Below, piece after piece: positions 43,179-50,495 of a DNA stretch of 64,000 nt. The stretch's first letter is position 1. The number at the start of each line of letters is the position of its first letter. The notes under the pieces are model-generated. The model was not told the DNA's origin. It saw nothing but the letters and a program-made list of their open reading frames with translations, and ran no database searches. The translations under genes and the position numbers were made by a program. This DNA is from Rhizobium sp. (lineage in GTDB: Bacteria > Pseudomonadota > Alphaproteobacteria > Rhizobiales > Rhizobiaceae): the NCBI GenBank assembly GCA_028290545.1, contig JAQGJP010000056.1, positions 103,711-167,710 of the forward strand, given 5' to 3'.

Positions 43179-44261
43179 ATGGCATCGATCACGATCAGCA
43201 ACGTACAGAAGTCCTTCGGCAAGGTGCCGGTGCTGCATGGCGTGGATCTTGAAATCGAGGATGGCGAGTTCATCGTGCTCGTCGGTCCGTCCGGCTGTGG
43301 CAAGTCCACGCTGCTCAGGATGATTGCGGGTCTGGAAGAAGTCAGCGGCGGCGATATCTCGATTGCCGGCAAGCGCGTCAACGATCTCGCGCCCAAGGAT
43401 CGCGACATCGCCATGGTCTTCCAGTCCTATGCGCTCTACCCGCATATGAATGTCGCCAGCAACATGAGCTACAGCCTGAAGCTCAGGAAGATGGCAAAGG
43501 AGAAGATCGCCAGCGCGGTGGCGGCCGCATCCTCCAAGCTCGGCCTTGACCCGCTGCTGGAGCGCCGCCCGAAAGCATTGTCCGGGGGCCAGCGCCAGCG
43601 CGTCGCCATGGGCCGCGCCATCGTCCGCCAGCCCAAGGCCTTCCTGTTCGACGAGCCGCTTTCCAACCTCGATGCGCGGCTGCGTGAGCAGATGCGTGCC
43701 GAAATCAAGAAACTGCATGGCGACCTCAAGGCAACTTCGATCTATGTCACCCATGACCAGATCGAGGCGATGACGCTCGCGGACCGGATCGTCGCCATGC
43801 ATGGTGGGGTGGTGCAGCAGGTGGGCTCGCCGCTCGATCTTTACGACCGCCCCGCCAATCTCTTTGTTGCCGGGTTCATCGGTTCACCGGGAATGAATTT
43901 CCTGGAGGGGCGCTACCTGTTGTCCGGCGATCAGGCCGATGTGAGGCTGTCGGACGGGACGCTGATTCCGATCGGCAGGGCGAAGGCGATTGAACCGGGT
44001 TCTTTGGTGACCGTCGGCATCAGGCCGGAGCATGTGCTTATGAAGGGGGAGGGCGCGGAAGCCAGCGTCGAACTGATCGAGCCGACCGGTTTCGGCATCA
44101 TCGTGCATCTGTCGCTGCGTGGCCTGCCATTCAAGGTTTTTACGCTGGACCGCGCGGCGTTGAACGCCGGCCCGAAAGTGGGCGTCAGCTTCCCTGGCAA
44201 TCATCTGCATCTGTTCGATACGGACGGTCGTCGGGTGGAAATTCAGTCTGGGCTCCGATGA
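43179..44261 (+). CDS. ABC transporter ATPase, UgpC/MalK family
   Basis: This 360-residue energising subunit has Walker A GPSGCGKST near residue 38, Q-loop VFQSYALYPHM, signature LSGGQRQR, Walker B FLFDEPLSNLD and IYVTHDQ. A C-terminal MOI/TOBE domain follows. It closes the 38067-44261 operon and is followed by a hairpin at 44267-44286. It is a paralogue of the ATPase at 1037-2113. Confidence 0.92.
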   Translation: MASITISNVQKSFGKVPVLHGVDLEIEDGEFIVLVGPSGCGKSTLLRMIAGLEEVSGGDISIAGKRVNDLAPKDRDIAMVFQSYALYPHMNVASNMSYSLKLRKMAKEKIASAVAAASSKLGLDPLLERRPKALSGGQRQRVAMGRAIVRQPKAFLFDEPLSNLDARLREQMRAEIKKLHGDLKATSIYVTHDQIEAMTLADRIVAMHGGVVQQVGSPLDLYDRPANLFVAGFIGSPGMNFLEGRYLLSGDQADVRLSDGTLIPIGRAKAIEPGSLVTVGIRPEHVLMKGEGAEASVELIEPTGFGIIVHLSLRGLPFKVFTLDRAALNAGPKVGVSFPGNHLHLFDTDGRRVEIQSGLR

Positions 44262-44266
44262 AATCA

Positions 44267-44286
44267 ACCTCGCCTGCAGGCGAGGT
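44267..44286. terminator. Hairpin between convergent operons
   Basis: ACCTCGCC (44267-44274) pairs perfectly with GGCGAGGT (44279-44286) around a TGCA loop, just past the ATPase stop. There is no T-run. It marks the border between the ABC operon and the YcaO-TfuA locus. Confidence 0.6.
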
Positions 44287-44317
44287 GAGGTCAGTATCGG
44301 TTTCCGTCAAAATCGTT

Positions 44318-44551
44318 TCAGTGAAAAGCAGCCGGCACGCCGAGCTTGTCTTTCTTGGTCACCTTCTGCAGATCGACGCCATGCAATTCCATTTCCTCCA
44401 AAATCGCGGCCAGCGCCATGTCGAGGCAATAGGTCGGCATGTCGATCCGCAACTCGCTGGCGCTCTGGCGTGCGTGGGTTACCATTCGCGCCAATGCTGC
44501 GAGTTCCTTCGCGAAGTCGGTTTCATTAACTGTCGAGAGATCCTTGGTCAA
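44318..44551 (-). CDS. Small helical protein at the end of the YcaO-TfuA operon
   Basis: This 77-residue acidic/helical protein has one cysteine (DMPTYCLDMALAAILEEMELHGV) and no known domain that I recognise. It starts at TTG 44551 with GGGGG about 6 bases upstream; no good ATG is available, so the start is uncertain. It lies 66 bases after tfuA on the same strand. It could be an accessory, immunity or second substrate protein of the modification system; the sequence alone does not decide. Confidence 0.6.
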   Translation of the reverse strand: MTKDLSTVNETDFAKELAALARMVTHARQSASELRIDMPTYCLDMALAAILEEMELHGVDLQKVTKKDKLGVPAAFH

Positions 44552-44617
44552 TTTAGCCCCCTATTCATGCCATCCCAGAAAATTGCGATTGCATTGAAAA
44601 GTAATACAGATGGAGCG

Positions 44618-45382
44618 TCACATCAGCGTTACAGGACGCTTCTCCATATGATTGTATTGGCTGTCTCTGTCATTCTGTAGCAATTCATCCAACGACCGAG
44701 TTCGTGACAAATACCATTGCGGTTGACAAAAGTCAAAAATGGACGACGCTCCCTCGCTTTCGATCATCTGGAGGAGCAGAATTGCATCCTGCTTCTTCAC
44801 GTTGACACTGTTTGCTTTCAAGATGGCCGAGAGATCGGCCCTTCTTGCATTCGACAAATCGGCATTTTCGACAATTCTCCTATAGGTGCGATCCTTGAAA
44901 AACAGCGCGCGTGCAGTTGCCGCCAAGCCGTCATGCTCTTGCTGGTCGATGTGCCCGCTGGTCCGAAGCTCTCGCAAAGTCGCAATGACGTTTACCAGCG
45001 GTTCGCTCAGCGGCAGGTAACCCAGCTCTTTCGGACCATGCAACTGGGCCACATCCCCGTCGTCCTGCGCCTCCCCGCCGACATAGGCCTGGAATACCTG
45101 GCCCACGCCGATCATGCCGAAGGCATGACATTCGGCGGCGCGCAGCGCCCCCATGCTGGCGGCACCCAGCACGGCCACGCCTTCCGAGATCGCGAAGAGG
45201 ATTTCCTTGTGCCATACCGAAGGTTGCAGTTCGAATACACCGTCGATCAGCCCTATGATCGACGCGCCATCCCTGACGGCGCGGATCAGGTCGCCGCGTT
45301 TGGCGGGTTGGCGAAACTCAAGGTTGCGATACCCGTCCAGCGCTATGCCGCGCAGGGTTGGGCCAGCAAAGATGATCTTCAT
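44618..45382 (-). CDS. TfuA-like protein, partner of YcaO in backbone thioamidation
   Basis: This 254-residue protein has the TfuA core: IIFAGPTLRG at the N terminus, GLIDGVFELQPSVWHKEILFAISEGVAVLGAASMGALRAAECHAFGMIGVG, then DDGDVAQLHGP. In thioamide-forming systems TfuA is believed to recruit or deliver sulfur to the YcaO enzyme. The gene name comes from trifolitoxin production in Rhizobium. It overlaps the YcaO gene by 4 bases (ATGA), so the two are made in step. The thioamide product is inferred from the family pair. Confidence 0.9.
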   Translation of the reverse strand: MKIIFAGPTLRGIALDGYRNLEFRQPAKRGDLIRAVRDGASIIGLIDGVFELQPSVWHKEILFAISEGVAVLGAASMGALRAAECHAFGMIGVGQVFQAYVGGEAQDDGDVAQLHGPKELGYLPLSEPLVNVIATLRELRTSGHIDQQEHDGLAATARALFFKDRTYRRIVENADLSNARRADLSAILKANSVNVKKQDAILLLQMIESEGASSIFDFCQPQWYLSRTRSLDELLQNDRDSQYNHMEKRPVTLM

Positions 45383-46584
45383 TCGCGCCTCATCATTCGG
45401 GACAGAGCGCGTCCGCCAAAACGCGCCCGGCGATCTCCGGGGGGATTTTCGAGCTGCGGCACAAGCACCTTGACCACGGAAAAAGCAGCGTCCAATGGGT
45501 TCAACGGTACCACGACGACTGACGTGACCGCCTGACGCGTCAGAGCCTGCAAAGTCAGCCGCAATTTCCCGGATAAGGTGTTATTCGCATATCGACAGAA
45601 CTTGACGATAACCGGTTCGATAGCGAAATCCTCGATCAGGCTCGATGGCATCGGCCGCGCGTAGAGCTCTTCCGCGATATCGTCCCGGGCACCGCCGATC
45701 AGCGCCAGACGCGATTGTGCCGCCTCCGTGATCGCACGAATGGCGGCGCGAACCGGGTCGGGATGGCAGCCGCTGCCATTGGCGGCCTCGGCATACAGGA
45801 TATTCCGCCGCTGCCGGATATCATGGGGTCCGATCAGTGCCGAGAAGCATGGAATGCCGATATCGCTGGTTACATCGAAAAGCCGCAGCAAAAGGCCGGC
45901 CTGGTGGATTTTCGTCGCAAGTGCGCTGATGACCGGATCATTGAAACCTGATGGATCGACGCAGTTCCCCGCCCGTTCTCCCGGCTTTGCGAATGACCAG
46001 AGTGCTTCCGCATCGCGTTCGATGCGTTCCAGAAGACCGTGGAAAGTCGCCTCCAAAGGTGTGTTGCCCGAGGCCAGGCCATCGGACGATTGCCAGAAAC
46101 GCGCCTCCGCCGTGCGATCCAGCATCACCGCCTCCAATGGCACGCAGACCGGTCGCCCGCCGATCAGGTCATAGCCTTCGACCCAGCAGACCATGTCACT
46201 TTCGGCGATTGCCGTCTTTCCCCTGGCGATCAGGCAGTTCAGAGGATCGACGGCCCGGCCGGCGGCTTGCATTCCGGCCAGCGACGCTGTGTGCGCAGCT
46301 ATTTGCGGCGCCCCGGCGACCGCACGCTCGAAGGCCTCCATGACGGCCGATATCCTGGCGTCGGCGTCGTCGATGCCTTTGCCCTGATTGACGGCAAGCG
46401 ACAACGAGTTCGGCCGGATTGCGCTCCAGACCGGAATGCCCAGCCGATCCAGTCCCGTCTGCCGCGCGACACGCGTTACGCCATATCGGGCGAGCAGAGG
46501 GGAAACTCTGGCGAATGTGTCATTGGATGAGCAGGCGCGATCCGAGTAGTGCTGCCGATGTCCGACTTCAGCCTCGCCACGCAT
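45379..46584 (-). CDS. YcaO-domain ATP-dependent peptide/protein backbone-modifying enzyme
   Basis: This enzyme is 401 residues from the ATG at 46584. YcaO features are TGLDRLGIPVWSAIRPNSLSLAVNQGKGIDDADARISAVMEAFERAVAG (ATP/Mg region with the conserved glutamates) and SSDGLASGNTPLEATFHGLLERIERDAEALW. The C terminus lacks the proline-rich PxPxP tail of azoline-forming YcaOs, as in TfuA-paired enzymes. The frame is open to 46752 (ATG at 46713, TTG at 46752), but that extra part overlaps the 72-residue gene and looks like its shadow. The 46584 start has a poor ribosome site, so coupling to the upstream gene is likely. Confidence 0.88.
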   Translation of the reverse strand: MRGEAEVGHRQHYSDRACSSNDTFARVSPLLARYGVTRVARQTGLDRLGIPVWSAIRPNSLSLAVNQGKGIDDADARISAVMEAFERAVAGAPQIAAHTASLAGMQAAGRAVDPLNCLIARGKTAIAESDMVCWVEGYDLIGGRPVCVPLEAVMLDRTAEARFWQSSDGLASGNTPLEATFHGLLERIERDAEALWSFAKPGERAGNCVDPSGFNDPVISALATKIHQAGLLLRLFDVTSDIGIPCFSALIGPHDIRQRRNILYAEAANGSGCHPDPVRAAIRAITEAAQSRLALIGGARDDIAEELYARPMPSSLIEDFAIEPVIVKFCRYANNTLSGKLRLTLQALTRQAVTSVVVVPLNPLDAAFSVVKVLVPQLENPPGDRRARFGGRALSRMMRRE

Positions 46585-46639
46585 GGCAGAGGCGGAATCC
46601 AGACCAAGGAGTGCCCCGAATTCGCTGGTTCCAGTGGGA

Positions 46640-46858
46640 TCAGGTATCGTATTTGCCTGCAAAGGCATCGTCGCGGGTGAGTGTTGCAACGGCGACATCG
46701 ACACCGCTGACATAGGCAGCCCCGCTGGTATTTGCCGCTGCGGTATAGCCAAACGGATCAGGAACGATAGTATCCATCGCGGTTACCGACCCGTTATCAA
46801 AATCCACAAGCCAGTAGCCGCTCTCATCACTCAGTTTAAGAACCACGAATTTCGACAT
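46640..46858 (-). CDS. 72-residue candidate substrate (precursor) of the YcaO-TfuA system
   Basis: This small gene lies immediately upstream of the YcaO gene. AGGAGGG is 7 bases before the ATG at 46858, the best ribosome site of the locus, so the protein is probably made in excess. The first ~30 residues (MSKFVVLKLSDESGYWLVDF and onward) look like a small folded or leader region; the rest is rich in Ala, Thr, Gly, Val and Asp, with TAAANTSGAAYVSG and a KYDT end. There is no cysteine, so azole formation from Cys is excluded. It is assigned as substrate by position, size and translation signal, not by homology. Confidence 0.65.
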   Translation of the reverse strand: MSKFVVLKLSDESGYWLVDFDNGSVTAMDTIVPDPFGYTAAANTSGAAYVSGVDVAVATLTRDDAFAGKYDT

Positions 46859-46881
46859 ATGCATACCCTCCTATGTTGATG

Positions 46882-48801
46882 CTATGAAAAACCTGCTTTG
46901 CGCAGGCCTTCGCGATATTGATCTTTCTGCCATTGCTCGCGGATCGGCATGATCGACAGCCACTTCTCGATTTCGAAATCGGGATGTGTCGCCATGGTCC
47001 GGCGCTTGTAGGCGTGGGCTTTCTTGCGATCGCCGAGCATCCCCCAGCACGCTGCGGCCACGCGCGAAATATGCGACTGGTCCTCCATCCGGGCAAGGCA
47101 GGCGAGCGCCTCATCATAGCGCTCCAGGCAGTAATTGGCGCCTGCGGCTGTCCAGTGATAGACATCCGGCGCCAGCGGATTGAGCTGGATCGCCATTTCG
47201 ATTTTCGCAAGTCCCCGTACAGGGTCGGACGAGTGGATCAGGGTATCGGCATAGTCGGCAATCAGATCCGCGTGGCAGGGAGATACGTCCTCGGCCTTTT
47301 CGAATGCCGCGATGCTTTCGTCGAATTGCCCCTGGAAGAGCTTGGCGACGCCAAGTTCGCGATAGCCGCCGGCGCTTTCGCCATGGGTGTTGATGGCATG
47401 GCCGGCGAACTGCTCGGCGGATTTGAGCAATTCGTGATCGCCACGCGCGGTCAGCAGCCATTCCATGTGGTCGGTGCGGGCAAGTCCCGCCAGTGCAGCC
47501 GAGAAATGCGGATCCTGATTGACGGCCCTGCGAAATGCTTTTCGGGCAGCTCTTGTCTCGGGCAGGTCGATCCTCTTGAGGAGTCTCTGTCCAATCAGGT
47601 AATGCTGATAGGCATTGGGATGCTGTTCGACGCCGAGACGCTCAAGTTCGTTTCGCTCGACCTGAGCCGCCACCGATCCCACGATCCGTCTTCCGATTGC
47701 ATGATATTGTTGCGAAAGCGTGTCCAGCCGCGCATCGAAGCGCTCCGCCCACACAGTCGAGTCATTTCTGACATCCACGAGTTGGGCAAACAGCAGGTCG
47801 CCGCCTTGCGCACTCAATCTCGTATCGAGAACATAGGAGATCCTGTGCAGATCATAAGCCTTTGCCCGATCGGCCTCGATCGCAATGCGGCCTGACGTAT
47901 GCGGCGCCACGACGGAGATTGTCTTGAATGTGCAAAGGCCGAGCGTCACGTCTTCCAGCAGTCCCGGAACAAAGCTTTCGGTTCCGGCATTCGTTGGTGG
48001 CATGAGCGCCACACGCGGCAAATGGGTTTTATAGCCTGGGCTGATCGGGTTATCGGCAGCTTCGACGATCGGCTTGGCTTGCGGTTCGACGGCCGAGATG
48101 TTTCGCAGAAGGTCGAGCGTCGATTTTTCAGGGGAGGCCTGCAGGTCGTCCCACAAGCGGCTCTTCCACCTTGCGAACTCTGCCCGGGCCGGATTGAGTT
48201 GCCCGATCGCAGCATAGGCCTGCATCAGGATACGAACGGCTGCCTCGCAATGCGGGTCGATCTGCAGCAGGCGGAATGCCCCTTCCTTGACGAGTTGATT
48301 GTGCGCGACAATATCGTCGGCGACAACCCCTTCCAGCGCTGCGGTGAAGCGGCTTAGAACAACGGCACGCTGTGCTTCAATCCAGCCGCGACCGCGATCC
48401 GAGAAATGATCGACGCCGGCGAGAAATTGCCCCCGGCAATTGTCCATGAAGACTCCGAGCCGCAAGACAGGATCCGCTGGCGCAGTCTCCATGGCGGCGG
48501 AGTCACTATCGATGGCGCTGATGTTCAGGCTGACAGTCGCGTCGGTCGCAATCAGCAGTTCGGTTCCAAGCTCGGCTTGATGGCCCTTGACACGGGAAAG
48601 AAGCGTCCTGAGGTTCGCCGAGGCGCGGGCGGGTTCGACCTCTTCCCAGAGAAATTGCGCAATGTCGCTGCGGGTCCGCACTGATCCCTTTGTCGTCAGA
48701 AGATAACAAATGGTGATCAGCGCTTTTTCGGGATAGGGCACCGTCCTGCCGACGGAATCGGTCAGCCGCAGGTCACCAGATGTAACCAATCGAAAGACCA
48801 A
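46882..48801 (-). CDS. SARP-type winged-helix regulator with BTAD and TPR domains
   Basis: This 639-residue cytoplasmic regulator has an N-terminal OmpR/SARP-like winged helix (VRTRSDIAQFLWEEVEPARASANLRTLLSRVKG, residues ~40-75) and a BTAD bacterial transcriptional activation domain (about 95-215). A middle TolB-like region (RVALMPPTNAGTESFVPGLLEDVTLGLCTF) is followed by tetratricopeptide repeats (about residues 410-600, e.g. GYRELGVAKLFQGQFDESIAAFEKAE). It ends 23 bases before the 72-residue gene and starts 21 bases after the XRE gene, so it is likely the activator of the YcaO-TfuA genes. The signal it reads is unknown. Confidence 0.85.
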   Translation of the reverse strand: MVFRLVTSGDLRLTDSVGRTVPYPEKALITICYLLTTKGSVRTRSDIAQFLWEEVEPARASANLRTLLSRVKGHQAELGTELLIATDATVSLNISAIDSDSAAMETAPADPVLRLGVFMDNCRGQFLAGVDHFSDRGRGWIEAQRAVVLSRFTAALEGVVADDIVAHNQLVKEGAFRLLQIDPHCEAAVRILMQAYAAIGQLNPARAEFARWKSRLWDDLQASPEKSTLDLLRNISAVEPQAKPIVEAADNPISPGYKTHLPRVALMPPTNAGTESFVPGLLEDVTLGLCTFKTISVVAPHTSGRIAIEADRAKAYDLHRISYVLDTRLSAQGGDLLFAQLVDVRNDSTVWAERFDARLDTLSQQYHAIGRRIVGSVAAQVERNELERLGVEQHPNAYQHYLIGQRLLKRIDLPETRAARKAFRRAVNQDPHFSAALAGLARTDHMEWLLTARGDHELLKSAEQFAGHAINTHGESAGGYRELGVAKLFQGQFDESIAAFEKAEDVSPCHADLIADYADTLIHSSDPVRGLAKIEMAIQLNPLAPDVYHWTAAGANYCLERYDEALACLARMEDQSHISRVAAACWGMLGDRKKAHAYKRRTMATHPDFEIEKWLSIMPIREQWQKDQYREGLRKAGFS

Positions 48802-48822
48802 AAAACCCTCCCGATAAAAGTG

Positions 48823-49293
48823 CTATGAAATTCGAGTTCCGTGCAGCGAAAGTATGCGCGACTGACCGGCAGGGTCCGCCGTGATCATAAGCTCGGTACG
48901 CGAAAGCGACTCAATAAATGTAATTATGGACTGACGAACAGTTGGATCTTTAATGCGAACGAAGGCTTGATTGAGCTTGAGGCCGTCTGCATTTGCGAGA
49001 TATTGCATGACCGTGTTGCTTTCGGCATTGCGAAGCTCGATGCCGATGGTGCTGGCTGGCAGATCATCGCCGTCGCGGAAGAAGAAGCTGACGGGAACGC
49101 CCAGAACGCGGGCAATCTCCTGCAGGCGGCTGGCGCCGATGCGGTTCGTGCCCTTCTCGTATTTCTGGACCTGCTGGAATGTTATGTTCAGCGCGCCGGC
49201 CAAGGTGCTCTGACTCATTCCCAGAACCTGACGCTGTAGCCTTACGCGCGCGCCGACAAAGGTATCGATGGGGTTGGGCGACTTTACTGACAT
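48823..49293 (-). CDS. XRE-family transcriptional regulator heading the YcaO-TfuA locus
   Basis: This 156-residue protein has a Cro/CI helix-turn-helix (VGARVRLQRQVLGMSQSTLAGALNITFQQVQKYEKGTNRIGASRLQEIARVLGVPVSFFF, residues 13-72), a pattern common in rhizobial XRE regulators. The C-terminal ~80 residues have NAFVRIKDPTVRQSIITFIESL-like helices, seen in the same rhizobial group. It is probably the first gene of the 49293-44318 transcript and could repress its own promoter. Two ATTCTCGC elements lie in its upstream region. Confidence 0.85.
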   Translation of the reverse strand: MSVKSPNPIDTFVGARVRLQRQVLGMSQSTLAGALNITFQQVQKYEKGTNRIGASRLQEIARVLGVPVSFFFRDGDDLPASTIGIELRNAESNTVMQYLANADGLKLNQAFVRIKDPTVRQSIITFIESLSRTELMITADPAGQSRILSLHGTRIS

Positions 49294-49733
49294 GCTTCAC
49301 CTCAAAAAAAGATACGGTGGGTGCGGCGGCGCGTCCCGTTGAACCAGTTGAAATCCTCAACTGATACGATAAACGAAAATTCTCGCATGTATAGGAGGAA
49401 TGCCCAAAGGGCCCCAAAATCAACAGAAAAGACGCAATTCTCGCGAATATGTGATGTTGCTTATGGATGCAGGCGTATTCTTTGGCGACTCGCTTGACTT
49501 TTGTCATGCCTAAGATTTCGTTTTGGATCAGAACGATTGTCCCGATTTTGGACATCCAGTATGAACGCTCCGGATGTCATCCGTCGTCATTTTGAGACAG
49601 CTGCGCCTGTGACAGATTGTGAATGTCGAAAGTTAGCCCCGGAATTGCAACAATGAAAGCGATCATGCGACGCGCACGCCGTCGAGATCCGATTTGGCAC
49701 CGGAATCGGCTGCACAGCCAAGCGGCTTGAGCT
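49294..49733. other. 440-bp non-coding region upstream of the XRE regulator
   Basis: No convincing gene is found. It must hold the leftward promoter of the YcaO-TfuA locus. ATTCTCGC occurs at 49379-49386 and 49437-49444; the second sits in the near-palindrome ATTC-TCGC-GAAT and may be an operator. AGGAGGA immediately before an ATG at 49400 opens a 37-codon frame, but the spacing is too short to trust. Confidence 0.45.
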
Positions 49734-50033
49734 TCAATCGGGTTTGATGGCAAGACCGTTATCGAGGTCTTCGACGGCTTCTTCGATTTCATCCGGCCGC
49801 TTGTCGCGATGCCTGGTACTTCCCGCCTCGATGTCGCGCTGCGCCCGATAAGTGGCATCGGCGGGCTGTTGTGGCTGCTCGCGATATTCCGGCTTGTTTT
49901 CGGGTGTGAATGTCGGGCCGCTGTCGCGCCCGGCGGCACGAGATTCGACCTTGGATTTCTCATAGTGATCCTGACCAAGATGCGGTGCAGGATTGCCGCG
50001 ATGCTCATCCCTATCCTTGAACGTTTCGGTCAT
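49734..50033 (-). CDS. Small hydrophilic protein of unknown function
   Basis: This 99-residue, strongly charged protein (MTETFKDRDEHRGNPAPHLG and a KRPDEIEEAVEDLDNG end) is probably largely unstructured. GAGAGGA lies about 4 bases before the ATG at 50033. It is the second gene after 50056-50322, with a 22-base gap, behind a GGAAC-type stress promoter. Disordered, hydrophilic small proteins of this sort are frequent among stress-induced genes; no specific family is recognised. Confidence 0.7.
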   Translation of the reverse strand: MTETFKDRDEHRGNPAPHLGQDHYEKSKVESRAAGRDSGPTFTPENKPEYREQPQQPADATYRAQRDIEAGSTRHRDKRPDEIEEAVEDLDNGLAIKPD

Positions 50034-50055
50034 GCGATCCTCTCGAAGGTTGAAT

Positions 50056-50322
50056 TCAAATGACGACCGGGCCGGTGGCGGGGGCTCCGGGAGCGATCGT
50101 GCTATCGCCGCGCCTCAGTCGCTGCAGCTGTGAAAGCAGGTTGAGCGATTGGGAAACCCGCGCCGCAGAGATGCTCGAGCTGCGTGACAAGACCTGAAGA
50201 ATATCGATCCCCTCGTCCACGGATATCGCGCCGCGCATAGCCAGACGATCGACCAGAATCAAAAGAGCACCTTCCGCGGCGAGCGCTCGTTGTCTTGTTT
50301 CTTTTTCGCTGTCGGATTCCAT
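50056..50322 (-). CDS. Small helical protein of unknown function, stress-promoter linked
   Basis: This 88-residue protein has a helical middle (ALLILVDRLAMRGAISVDEGIDILQVLSRSSSISAARVSQSLNLLSQLQRL) that resembles an ANTAR-like or short helix-turn-helix arrangement, but not clearly enough for a name. The ATG at 50322 has AGGAG 8 bases upstream; the longer frame to 50436 crosses the promoter. A GGAAC-N18-TT element at 50353-50377 on this strand gives a leader of about 24 bases. Confidence 0.68.
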   Translation of the reverse strand: MESDSEKETRQRALAAEGALLILVDRLAMRGAISVDEGIDILQVLSRSSSISAARVSQSLNLLSQLQRLRRGDSTIAPGAPATGPVVI

Positions 50323-50352
50323 GTCAGTCACTCCTGCTCTCTTTGGAAATAT

Positions 50353-50377
50353 AAGGAGCGGGAGCAAATATTGTTCC
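50353..50377 (-). promoter_or_regulatory. RpoE2-type promoter, leftward
   Basis: Read leftward: GGAAC (50377-50373), 18 bases, TT (50354-50353). This matches the GGAAC-N18/19-TT pattern of the rhizobial general stress sigma factor and fits the start at 50322. Confidence 0.5.
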
Positions 50378-50429
50378 GGCTTTCGGCAATGAGATTGACA
50401 TTGGCGACCGATGTCCACCGGCCTGTTCT

Positions 50430-50454
50430 GGAACATCTGCTGGGCTTGCGTGTT
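50430..50454 (+). promoter_or_regulatory. RpoE2-type promoter, rightward
   Basis: GGAAC (50430-50434), 17 bases, GTT (50452-50454). It is back to back with 50353-50377. The -10 covers the TTG at 50454, ruling that out as the start of the downstream gene and favouring the ATG at 50496. Confidence 0.55.
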
Positions 50455-50495
50455 TGGATCGAGTTGAACCAGAATTGGATCTCATCGGTAGGGAA

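Noticed and set aside
44717-45535. A rightward frame opposite TfuA and YcaO
   Set aside because: It is a shadow of two genes with strong family motifs.
49400-49513. A 37-codon rightward frame after AGGAGGA, possibly a small peptide gene
   Set aside because: The Shine-Dalgarno touches the ATG, so initiation is unlikely; no similarity to a peptide precursor.
49577-50008. A 143-codon leftward frame
   Set aside because: It overlaps the better-supported 49734-50033 gene in another frame, has a Ser/Arg/Pro-rich shadow-like composition and no good ribosome site.
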